A stretch of 64,000 bases of DNA from Mytilus trossulus (taxonomy: Eukaryota; Mollusca; Bivalvia; Mytilida; Mytilidae): assembly GCF_036588685.1 (NCBI RefSeq), contig NC_086379.1, forward strand, positions 15,361,862 through 15,425,861. Reading direction: 5' to 3'. How positions within the stretch are numbered: position 1 is the stretch's first letter; each line of letters starts with the position of its first letter. The notes beneath the pieces are model-generated. The model was not told the origin of the DNA and did not search any database. It saw only the letters and a list, made by a program, of their open reading frames with translations. Shown here piece by piece: positions 33,801 to 42,400 of the stretch. The translations under genes and the position numbers were made by a program.

Positions 33801-36800
33801 AATTTTGCGGCGATTTAATTTCGCGATTTTCTTATTTACTTAATGTCGTTTGATAGGGAAAGATCCAAGTTATTCCTTTTCGCGACTATTTTATTTCGCG
33901 TTATTTTTCTACTCGCGAAAGTCGCGAAAATAAATCGCTCGCGATATTTAGTTGGTTTACAGTATATTATATCAAGGATTTGTATACTAAGATAAAGTTG
34001 GAACAAGCTGATGACACAACTATCATACAGGATATTATTAAAGTAGGTATATATTGTATCAAGGATTTGTATAGTAAGATGAAATTTGAGCAAGCTAATG
34101 ACACAGCTATCATACAGGATATAAATCAAGAAGGTATATATTACTGTACTTTTAGTACATATTTTAATTTAGTTGTCAGCTGAGACCAACCTGACAACGA
34201 AATGAAAATGTGTACTAATTTCGAGGAAAATGGACGTTACACTAAACTTCAAAACATATAAATCAACTAAAATAAAAATAACAAAAACATACACGACTAA
34301 CAAAGGCCAGAGGCTCCTAACTCGGGACAGACGCAAAACTGTGACGAGGTTAACATGTTTTGTGACATGTCAATCCTTCTTTATATAAAAAGCCAATAGA
34401 GAATAAACAAACACACAGTATAAACACAGTAAAACTAAGAATTAAATCCGAGTCCGATGTCAGAAAAGGTAACAAAAGAAACTAAGTTAAATGAAAAATG
34501 GTACATAAATTAACAAAGGACTACTAGCAGTTACTGGCATGCCACATTTAAACTGATAGAACTTTTGTCTTAATCAAATGAAAATCAACCACAATTCCAC
34601 CCGTTTGGAAGTAAGAATTATAAAGTATATGTAAAAAACATAATCCATGTTATGCCAACAACTGGTTCTTAGAGTACATGTGTTTATTTCTGATGTAATG
34701 ACCCTATGAGTGAATCAATATTAATACCGAAACATGTCATCTTTAATGAACCGACAACAGTATCGTAACCATATCTCTTCTGAATAAGTTTGCTCAAAGG
34801 TTCGATTAAATTTTGAGATGAATGCTGACATTTTTGTCCTTTGTAAAGAATATTATCATCATAAAAACATAGATTTAAAACTCACATAATCAGCAGGTTT
34901 AAATCTGATTAGCGTAACAATGTAAGAAAAATCTTTTAATCTGTTTAAATAAGAAGGAAAAAAAGTTGTTGATCGTCAGCATTTTTCAATATATGATTCT
35001 ATTGCAGACACAGCAGTATATAATATCTGGAAAATCATGTCGTAAAGACAAAATACCTACAGACATACAACTGCAACCACCATGTGTACCAAGTAAGTAT
35101 ATTTTCTTTATAGAACTTATAATTTGCTTTTATTAATTACGAATGATGCGAACTTGAATATGTACAAACGAAGATCCCAAGGTTGGGAATGTGTCAATAA
35201 AACTTAACATTAAAGTACATCTAGAGGTCTCGATCATTTCTGTGGTGTAAAAGGTCTCCATGAATTTAGCCATTCGAATTGGATGTAGCAAAGGTCTTAC
35301 TTAAAATATATGTATAATATATATATAAAACACATAGGCATTGATCCGACATTACATAGGCGGTGATCCGACATTACATAGCCAATGATAGGCATTGACT
35401 CGACATAACATAGGCGTTGATCCGACATTACATAGGCGGTGATCCGACATTACATAAGCTTTGACTCGACATTACATAAGCGTTGATCAGACATTACATA
35501 GGCGGTGATCCGACATTGCATAGGCGGTAATCCGACATTACATAGGCGTTGAATCGACATTACAAAGGCGTTGATCCGACATTACATAGGCGGTGATCCG
35601 ACATTACGCTGGCGGTGATCCGACATTACATAGGCGGTGATCTGACATTACATAGGCGGTGATCCGACATTACATAAGCGTTGACTCGAAATTACATAGG
35701 CGTTTATACGACATTACATAGGCGGTGATCCGGCATTACATAGGCGGTGATTCGACATTACATAGGCGTTGGTCCGACATAACATAAGCGTTGGCTCGAC
35801 TTTACATAGGCGTTGATCTGACTTTACTTAGGCGATGATCTGACACTACATAGGCGTTGATCCGACACATAGACGTTGATCCGACATTATGATTGGCAAT
35901 TACAAATGAACTGATTTTTTTTATCTGAGCTTAGACTTAACTTCCAATCTATTTGTTATTCAGGTAATGCTACATACAGAGGAAGAAGAACTATCGGTGA
36001 TGATGTCACTTATGATGTTGACACGTGGTTTATTGCGGGCACCCCATGGGGAAATATAACAGTTTCTGTGATGGCTCACGACTGCACACCAGTCATGCAA
36101 GGAACCAGCACCAACGTAAACAATGGTTAGTTTATATTTGCACTTTAGACTTCAGAAAATTAATCTGTTTTATCTGTTCTATCTATGCAAAATGGACACC
36201 TTCGCTACGTCTGTTGAATGTGTAAAAAGATTTCTGTATAGAATTTACGTCTAACACTAATCCATGTGTGTTGTCAGTGATAAATGATTTATCTAGATTG
36301 AAGCATTCGAGACTAAGAGTCAATATGATAAAATAAAAATCTATTTATTGATATGCATGTATCAAATTTCAAATTAATGTGATGGAACCCATTATGTATT
36401 TACATTCTTTCTTCTTTATTTATACATCGCATCTGAACACATGTCGTGAAACATAAAAGGTTTCAGATTTTCTTAACACACTGCATTTATTGGAAAAAGG
36501 TACTTGTTAGTCTTCCATGATTTAAGAATCGAGAATGTAAGGTATGGATATAAAACATTACTGAAAGTGATTAAAGCCCAGAAGTCTCTATTAAAACTTA
36601 AAAAACTGCTTTAACTAGAAAGGTTTACTAAATCAAGTTTACCCTAAACCTGAATTTGTTGGCATATGTATTATTTTTGTTCATGTAATACTGTAAACTT
36701 TACAATAACCATTGCATTCGTACTTTCAGTTGTGTCACAAACAACAGTATTTTACCACAACGTACAATTTCCAACTCTAGCCGCCACTACATTCCAAGTA

Positions 36801-36824
36801 CCACAACCTTGTCCTGGGCATTGA
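27886..36824 (+). CDS. Ependymin-related secreted protein, paralogue 1, five exons
   Basis: Exons: 27886-28032, 31268-31357, 35008-35092, 35964-36125, 36730-36824; 579 nt, 192 residues. All introns are GT..AG with phases 0, 0, 1, 1. Residues 1-16 (MLLFVCILGLFSATSA) look like a signal peptide. The mature chain has six cysteines (23, 24, 90, 105, 148, 189), as expected for ependymin-family proteins with three disulfides, plus family landmarks SGKSC, PPCVPSNATYRG, RTIGDDVTYDV, DTWF and HDCTPV. N-glycosylation sequons occur at 42, 109 and 138. Such proteins are secreted, calcium- or lipid-interacting, with a LolA-like lipid-binding fold in mammalian EPDR1; molluscan members appear in secretions and shell or regenerating tissue. 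The role here is inferred. Intron 2 contains an array of exon-2 copies and a retroelement; intron 3 contains a 22-bp satellite. Confidence 0.87.
28056..28097 (+). pseudogene. Partial tandem duplicate of exon 1 with its own splice donor
   Basis: ATCACTGGATCTTACACAAA...TGTGGAG|GTAAGT repeats the last 42 bases of exon 1 and its donor 65 bp downstream, with four differences. Use of the second donor instead of the first would add 65 bases and shift the frame, so the first donor (28033) is the likely functional one. Confidence 0.88.
28681..28778. repeat. Imperfect hairpin in intron 1
   Basis: TTAACATATTTAAACAAAC (28702-28720) pairs perfectly with GTTTGTTTAAATATGTTAA (28736-28754) across a 15-nt loop. 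Pairing resumes outside, with ATATACCAT near 28681 opposite ATGGTATAT near 28778. It could be a miniature foldback element. Confidence 0.8.
29301..29470. repeat. Possible remnant beginning CAGTAGCGGATCCAGGG
   Basis: The word AGTAGCGGATCCAGGGAGCG recalls the CAG(T/A)GGCGGAT ends seen at 52257-52418, but no partner end or shared interior is evident. It lies in intron 1 of the first ependymin-related gene. Low support. Confidence 0.3.
29686..29757. repeat. 72-nt near-perfect hairpin in intron 1
   Basis: The 5' arm AAAAGGTGGAGCTTCAACCA... pairs with the 3' arm ...GGCTGAAGCTCCGCCTTTT. The stem is about 31 pairs with two mismatches and two G-T pairs, closed by a small loop around GAACATGA. Size and shape resemble a microRNA precursor, but a short foldback transposon relic would look the same. 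The two strands cannot be told apart by folding alone. Confidence 0.75.
30010..30900. mobile_element. Pearl-type element with ~188-193-bp tandem core, four units
   Basis: The head contains GCCTTCGACTTTAGTCGAAA and the CG-rich run TCGTCGTCGTCGGCGTCGTCGG. Units start at about 30104, 30292, 30485 and 30673. They share TTCACTCTGTGGTTAAAG, TTTTAATAACTTTCTTAAA, CCAAACTTGGACAGAAGCTT and GATAGTATCCAGAAGTAAAT. The last unit is most diverged. It lies in intron 1 of the first ependymin-related gene. Confidence 0.8.
30917..31135. repeat. Dispersed repeat, CACAAAAATACTGAACTC family, copy 3
   Basis: AATCACAAAAATACTGAACTC, then GAAAGTCCCTTCCAGTAATC, AACTGTAATATTCCTGACTT and GTAACCTCTCACTTGTATGA occur in family order. 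Confidence 0.75.
31358..31707 (+). repeat. 87-bp tandem array derived from exon 2 (left block)
   Basis: Directly after exon 2 come about four decaying units. Each has the plan AAGGATTTGTATAGTAAGAT, AAAATTGGAACAAGCTAATG, ACACAACTATC, CAGGATTTTAATCAAGTAGG. These match exon 2 codons for KLEQDDGTTIIQDFNQ and its donor GTAGGT. The best-preserved pair is spaced exactly 87 bp (31384 and 31471), a multiple of three. Later units carry stops and indels. No acceptor precedes any unit, so they are not functional exons. The array resumes at 33565 after an inserted retroelement. Confidence 0.88.
31708..33550 (-). pseudogene. Decayed Penelope-like reverse-transcriptase element
   Basis: The minus strand reads, in order, STLYTSIPYSKLIDKLKELV (about 32800-32860), GIPMGTNCAPL (about 32585-32620), DLFLYYYEADFIQELL, KDTTDTVKSASYLDLHL, and at 32021-32212 GLLLTRKLLNQE...LRKFYGRHHELVDRYG-like sequence ending in a stop. 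This is the layout of a reverse transcriptase I associate with Penelope-like elements in invertebrates; class assignment is from motif memory. There are many stops and frameshifts. Between FNSTF and NNSKFGDY about 20 bases are missing where the catalytic Y-x-D-D would be. The 31708-32020 part is the downstream tail, found alone at four other places in the window. Confidence 0.72.
33565..34140 (+). repeat. 87-bp exon-2-derived tandem array (right block)
   Basis: Four more units occur at about 33573-33745 and 33963-34140, two of them spaced 87 bp (33976 and 34063). They read KDLYSKMKFEQANDTAIIQD and close variants in frame. The block is split by a 218-bp miniature element (33745-33962). Together with the left block it was one array before the retroelement inserted. 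Confidence 0.87.
33745..33962. mobile_element. 218-bp miniature element, CTGTAAACCAACT ends, TA-type duplication
   Basis: CTGTAAACCAACTTATTTTC at the left and AGTTGGTTTACAG at the right are inverted. TATA (or TA) lies at both borders. The interior is rich in TTTCGCG words in both orientations. TA duplication suggests the Tc1/mariner group. It interrupts one unit of the exon-2-derived array. Confidence 0.8.
34180..34610. repeat. Dispersed repeat, second copy of the 305-720 family
   Basis: ACTAAACTTCAAAACATATA, AAAGGCCAGAGGCTCCTAAC, GGTTAACATGTTTTGTGACA, GAATAAACAAACACACAGT and AACAAAGGACTACTAGCAGT follow the order seen at 360-690. Confidence 0.7.
35333..35890. repeat. 22-bp satellite, about 25 units, in intron 3
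   Basis: The unit CATAGGCGGTGATCCGACATTA is repeated head to tail, with GGCGTTGA and GACTCGAC variants mixed along the array. It has no spacers, so it is a minisatellite rather than any spaced repeat system. It lies between exons 3 and 4 of the first ependymin-related gene. Confidence 0.95.
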
Positions 36825-36857
36825 ACATTGAAAGACAGATTATATTAATTTCAGATG

Positions 36858-36863
36858 AATAAA
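36858..36863 (+). terminator. Polyadenylation signal, first ependymin-related gene
   Basis: AATAAA lies 34 bases after the TGA stop. The second paralogue has AATAAA 24 bases after its stop, which supports both calls. Confidence 0.75.
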
Positions 36864-37069
36864 ACTATGTGATGATTTCTACTTATACGTATGCCAAACA
36901 TATCAATAACTTACGCAAACGGTCGTACATGTGAATAACATCACAACCACTTCCTCTTTTTCTCGATTGTTAAATTAGACCCATCACCAGATGTTTAGTA
37001 GCTAGCATGAGCAACGTGACAACTGGTATCATACTTGCAGATTAGAACGATAATCGTACATCACCTGCG

Positions 37070-37365
37070 CTCGTCACTGGGATTTATTTGGGTTTGATTT
37101 GCTCAATCTTAAGTTTTCTGTGTACTATTTTGTTATTGCTGGTAATATCTTTTTGACTGTGATTTTTTTCTCGTTTTCTGATTATACAAATGGTTTAGCT
37201 ATTGTTTATTTTTCCGTAATTTTCTATGTTGTGTTTTGTGTACTATTGTTTGTATGTTGGTCTTTCTCTTTTTTAGCCATAGCGTTGTTAGATCATTTTG
37301 ACTGGAGTTTGAATGTCTCTCTGGTATCTTTCGCCTCTTTTTTAATGTAAAATAATTTCTAAACA
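37070..37365 (+). repeat. Retroelement tail fragment (31.7-kb family)
   Basis: CATCACCTGCGCTCGTCACT, GTTTGATTTGCTCAATCTTA, TAGCCATAGCGTTGTTAG and GAATGTCTCTCTGGTATCTTTCG correspond in order to the reverse complement of 31708-31900. It includes a hydrophobic open frame (37099-37350) that is a by-product. Confidence 0.6.
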
Positions 37366-37464
37366 TGATTTGACACATAATTGAAATACATCATCATACC
37401 ATAAAGTTAAAAAAAAAATTCACATTCGAGTTTTGCAGTTATTTTCTTAGTTTTTAACCGGATT

Positions 37465-38225
37465 TTTGTGACAAAAATGTCGGTTATTGATTTGGGGATG
37501 CTCGGCGGGCGGGCGGGTGGGCGGGCGGGCGGCAATCAAATGTTGTCCGTGCATTAACTCATGAACCGTTCAACCAAAGCTTTTAAAATTTTAATATGTT
37601 GTTACTTACAACTAAATGAAGGTCAAGTTCAATAATGGCGATTTTGACTTTTACCGTTCAGGAGTTATGGTTCTTGAAAGATTGAAAAATGGCGTTTCCA
37701 GCAGTGTCCGTGCATGTACGCATGAACCGTTCTACCAAAGCTTACCATATTTTAATATGTTGTTACCGATGACAAAATAGAGGTCAAGTTCAATAATGAT
37801 GATTTTGACTTTTACCGTTCAGGAGTTATGGTTCTTGAAAGATCGTAAAATGGCGTTTCCAGTCATGTCCGTGCATTTACGCATGAACTGTTCTACCAAA
37901 GCTTCCAAATTTTGATATATTGTTACTGATGACTAAATGGAGGTCAAGTTCAATAATGACGATTTTGACCTATACCGTTCAGGAGTTATGGTTCTTGAAA
38001 GATCGTAAAATGGTGTTTCCATTCACTTTGTTGCATTTACTCACGAACCATTCAATCTAAGCTTTTTAAATTTTAATATGTTGATACTGATGATTAAATA
38101 GAGGTCAAATTTGATATTGACTATTTTCACTTTCAACAATCATCAGTAATGGTTCTTGTGATATTGCCATGACACAAATAAATGCTAATTAATCCGGTTG
38201 GCAGTCGTTGTGACAGCCTCTTGTT
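37465..38225. mobile_element. Pearl-type element with ~150-bp tandem core, four units
   Basis: The head is ACCGGATTTTTGTGACAAAA, then GTCGGTTATTGATTTGGGGA and the run CGGGCGGGCGGGTGGGCGGG. Four units share GTCCGTGCATTTACGCATGA, ACCGTTCTACCAAAGCTT, GAGGTCAAGTTCAATAATG and CGTTCAGGAGTTATGGTTCT. The tail ends AATCCGGTTGGCAGTCGTTG, TGACAGCC. It lies between the first two ependymin-related genes. Confidence 0.82.
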
Positions 38226-38265
38226 AAATCAATACATCTTAGATAAATAAAAATTCTTTAAACTG

Positions 38266-38460
38266 ATAAAATCACAAGAATACTAAACTCCGAAGAAAAT
38301 TCAAAATGGAAAGTCCCTAATCAAATGGCAAAGATCCAAGCACAAACACATCAAACGAATGGACTACAACTATTCTATTTCTGACTTGGTACAGGTATTT
38401 TCTTATGTAGAAAAAAGCGGATTGAAACTGGTTTTATAGCTAAGATAAACCGAATATATC
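38266..38460. repeat. Dispersed repeat, CACAAAAATACTGAACTC family, copy 4
   Basis: AATCACAAGAATACTAAACTC, GAAAGTCCCTAATCAAATGG, CACATCAAACGAATGGACTA and TGACTTGGTACAGGTATTTTC are in family order. Confidence 0.75.
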
Positions 38461-38659
38461 TAATAACGGACGTTATTATTGTAAATCCAGTTTTTGACTA
38501 GGAGTTAACAGTAATTTACCAATGTTCAAATCTCATATATCTACCCAGGGTAAAATAGTTTGTGTCATATCTACTACTTTTCTTTTCATACAAGACTTCT
38601 AGAGCTCATAAAAAGTTCATTACCAAAATTTTAGCAGATTCTAAAAAAAATTTCTTACA

Positions 38660-38790
38660 ATTTTAACCCCCAACTCTACTGGTGGGTCTTGAGTAGGCGA
38701 GGCGCGCGTCTGGCGTGTTGGGTTATACGCCTTGTGCCTTTGATGGCTGTTTATCAATCTTAAATAAAGGCAAAAGTCAGAGTCGGCCTT
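38660..38790. repeat. Dispersed repeat fragment (CGCGTTTCGT family, reverse orientation)
   Basis: TCTTGAGTAGGCGAGGCGCGC, GTCTGGCGTGTTGGGTTATA and CCTTTGATGGCTGTTTATC are a decayed reverse relative of the block at 26832-26990. Confidence 0.5.
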
Positions 38791-39335
38791 TCCCGTCATT
38801 GAAAAAATATTAAAACATCTTAAAAAGGAGATCAATATTTTTTTCTTATTTTTTTCTTAACTTTTGTTCTTCTACTTCTAGTGTCTTATGACTATACATG
38901 TCTCTATGCTTAAGATACACAATTCTGAATTAAATTGGATAGTATTTATGTCGACTCGATGCATACATCAATAAAAGTAGTTAACCTGGTGAAAAAGATA
39001 CTACAACACGTCGAAATAATCGTAACGAGATCCCGTTTTAGGATGTAAATAGTCGGGTTTTTGACATTTTTTACTACCTTAAATTCACAAATGTGTTAAA
39101 ACACCAAGATTGAAGTCGGTGACTATATGATTGTGGTGTGGTCGCTGCATTTTGTTTTTGCTATTTGTATGACCATGCAGAAACTGCAGAAGCCACACAA
39201 TTCTAGATTTTATAGTATTTCGATATTTTCACAGGATTTTAAATGTCAAATTATTCTTTTACCCATATATTCCAAATGTTTGAGTTTTTTCAAACCAATC
39301 TGAAAACGAAAGTAAACTATTTTTTGTAATAGATC

Positions 39336-39383
39336 TATATGTTATGAACTTATCTATTGAATGTGAAAACGCATCTGGAAAAT
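39336..39383 (+). promoter_or_regulatory. Putative core promoter/5' UTR block of the second ependymin-related gene
   Basis: TATAT at 39336-39340 precedes ACTTATCTATTGAATGTGAA...CATCTGGAAAAT (39348-39383), the counterpart of 27771-27807. It is preserved while surrounding intergenic sequence is not alignable by eye. Confidence 0.5.
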
Positions 39384-39452
39384 CGGAGATAGTAATTTTT
39401 GATAAGTTAAGACATGATTATTGGTAAGGACCTTGGTATTGCTTCTTTTGCA

Positions 39453-42400
39453 ATGGAACGTTTTGTTTGCTTCCTTGTTCTATTTTCTGCCACAAGGGCG
39501 ACAGTTACTCCGAATCTTTGTTGCTCAAAACATTCATTAACAGCTGATCTTCACCAGGTCACTGGATCATACGTCAACGGTACTCCTTCTACTCTGGAGG
39601 TAAGTTATTTGTCGAATCACTCGTGAAAGTATAAACTGATAACATGATAGAAAAAATAGAAAGAAAAAAATAATTATCTTAATTGAAAGTGTAAAACTTG
39701 GTTGGTTGATAATATATTATAATTCCAGCTCCTGTGGAGAGAAGAGTAAACATTACATTATGTACAGGTATAACACATTCCCGCGTCTTTCTTTAAACTA
39801 AAAGTTAATTGTCTGTTGGCAAAACTTGAAATGTTTATGGTGTATTTCATGCAAGAATTTGAAATATGTAAGAAAAAAAAAAACAAATGTCTAAATTTTT
39901 AACATTGTCAATTTGAATTTTCGGTTTCAATTTCACGGTCTTTTCCCAGTACTGAGAACTTTTGATCAAGGGATGGAAATCAGCTCCTGCTTCAGTTAAA
40001 CAATCCGATATCTGGCTGCTGGTTTTAATCCATGTGACTGTGATGTCACCAAGACTAACACTTTCTTTGATGCTAGCTAAATCTAAACACAGCCGTTTCT
40101 CAGAAATAAAACGTTTTGTTGAGTGAATGTTTTGACACAGAGAATCGTTGTCTGTGAAACACTTGATTGAAATAGATTCTCCTGCATTTGATTTTATAAT
40201 TTCTTGAAGAATGCTCCTTACAAAATAGCAAGCATCTAGTCCATCAACAAGTGATAAAGCTTCCGCAGCTAGAGTACTTTAACAACTCGTCTGATTTTCT
40301 TTGAAGACCAAGACATTGGGCAATTTCTTCCATTTTGTCCGCGTAGAAATATCACATATTCACCGGCAGGGTACAGTAATACCAAAAAGTATAATTTCCA
40401 CCCATTGCGTTTTACTTTTTGAGAGTCAATCTTAATTGGTTCTTAAATTAAGATATTACTGCAAACGCGTGTTATTTTTTTTTTTATCTCGAGGGAATGA
40501 GCATATAATATAATTCGAACTATTATTGACATTGGCACAATGATAGCTCGAAGAAGATTATATGTTGTCTCGACTGACTAAAGTTCTTTTTAAAATAATT
40601 CATTTTTGTTTGAAGATTTGTTCGTAGAAATTTTCCTTTGACCAATTATGAATTTAAAACTAGTTTTGATAAACATACTAACTACCGCCAAACAAATGAG
40701 ATTAAAGAATATAACCACCTTTGACCAAATGATATTTAAAGGAAACAGTAGTATGACGCAGTTGGAAACTCATTAATCGATAGAAAAAAAACCAAATACG
40801 GGTTACAAACTAAAACTGAGGGAAACGCAAGTCGTTGCATTATGAAAACATTATAGTGTCATTCTTTTTATTACATGTTTCATGACGTTACATTATAATG
40901 AGATTCTTTCCCCAATTGTTTCATGACGTTACATTATAATAAGGTTCTTAAAGCACCATGATGTAACTTTATAATGTCATTATTCCTTCCACGAGATACA
41001 TGACGTTACATTATAATGACATGCTTTCTTCATGTTTAATGATGTAACATTTTAATGACTTTCATTCTTCCACGGGATACATGACGATACATTATATTGT
41101 TTTTTTTTGTCTTATGAGCAAAACGACGGGTGCCACATTTGGAGCTGCATATATTATGTAAACTTCCGGAGCACCTGATATCACCCCAAGTTTTTGGTCG
41201 GGTTTGAGTTGCTTAGTCTTTAGCTTTCTACGTTGTGCCTTGTGTCTTGCATTTTTGTCTGATTTATCTTCTTTCTTTTTTTTTTATCTTTTTCAGCAAT
41301 TGCGTTGAAAGTTTTTTTTCGATCTATGAGTTTGAATGTTCCTCTGGTATCTTTTGCCCCTCTTTTACATGACGTTACATTATGGTGATCTAGATTTCTT
41401 TTCTTATTTGAGACCCAAATAATACATATGCAAATATAAGGAAAAAGTCCGAGTCGGTCTTTTCCCTGCCATATTTAAAACTCAAATATCTCGAAAAGGA
41501 GCTCAATGACCTATCAATTTTTTAGTTTTTTTTTTCCTTTACTGATGCTCTTTTGGCTTATTGTATCAAATTTGAATTCTTGATTTTTAAATTTCACCTA
41601 TAAAGTACATCCATTAATGACATTACATAAGGAAGTTTTTTTTTCAAATGTTTCTTAACGTAACGCTATAATTTCATTCGTTCTTTCACGTTCAAGAAAT
41701 AATACCATTACAATGTTACGTCAATTAACATACGAATGAAGAAATCCATTAAATTGTAACTTCCTGCAACATGAAGAAAAAGAATGCTATTACGATTGTA
41801 CGTCATAACATAGGTTGAGAAAAAAATATCGTTATAACTTAACTTCATGTATCTCTTGGATGAAAGAATGCCATTAATTATGATGTCATATTTCTCATAG
41901 AAGAAAGAAAAATACATCCTCATGTGACTTCTTTTAATATTTGGAAAAAAGTATGGTATTACAATGTATTCTGTCTTCCACATGATACATGACGTTACAT
42001 TATGATAACATTCCTTCTTCATCATTTTAATGATGGTACATTTTGATGTATTTCTTTATTCCACAGGTTTCAATGAAGTTATATTATGACTACGATAATT
42101 TGATGATGAAAATGGAACGACAAGATGGTACAACTATCGTGCAGGATTTTAATCACGTGAGTATACGAACAACACAAAGCCTTTAACGACAACACGTAGC
42201 TCTCACTGATTAACATTTTCATTTTACAAAAATACGAAAAATTGTTAAAAAGCGTTTCAAGTTGGCGTTTGTTTTTGTTGCAGTTCAGTGTGTCTGCTGT
42301 TTCGATGTTTTCCTCTTATAATTGACAAGTGTTTATCGATTTTGCTTTGTGACCGATTTGTTTTTTGCTAAGTCGATTGGTGATTAATTAACAGCGGTAT

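Noticed and set aside
31358-34140. Array units as alternative exons 2 of paralogue 1
   Set aside because: They keep the donor but none has an acceptor or polypyrimidine tract, and several carry stops.
37099-37350. Hydrophobic 83-residue frame resembling a membrane protein
   Set aside because: The DNA is a tail fragment of the retroelement family at 31.7 kb; hydrophobicity comes from T-rich sequence.
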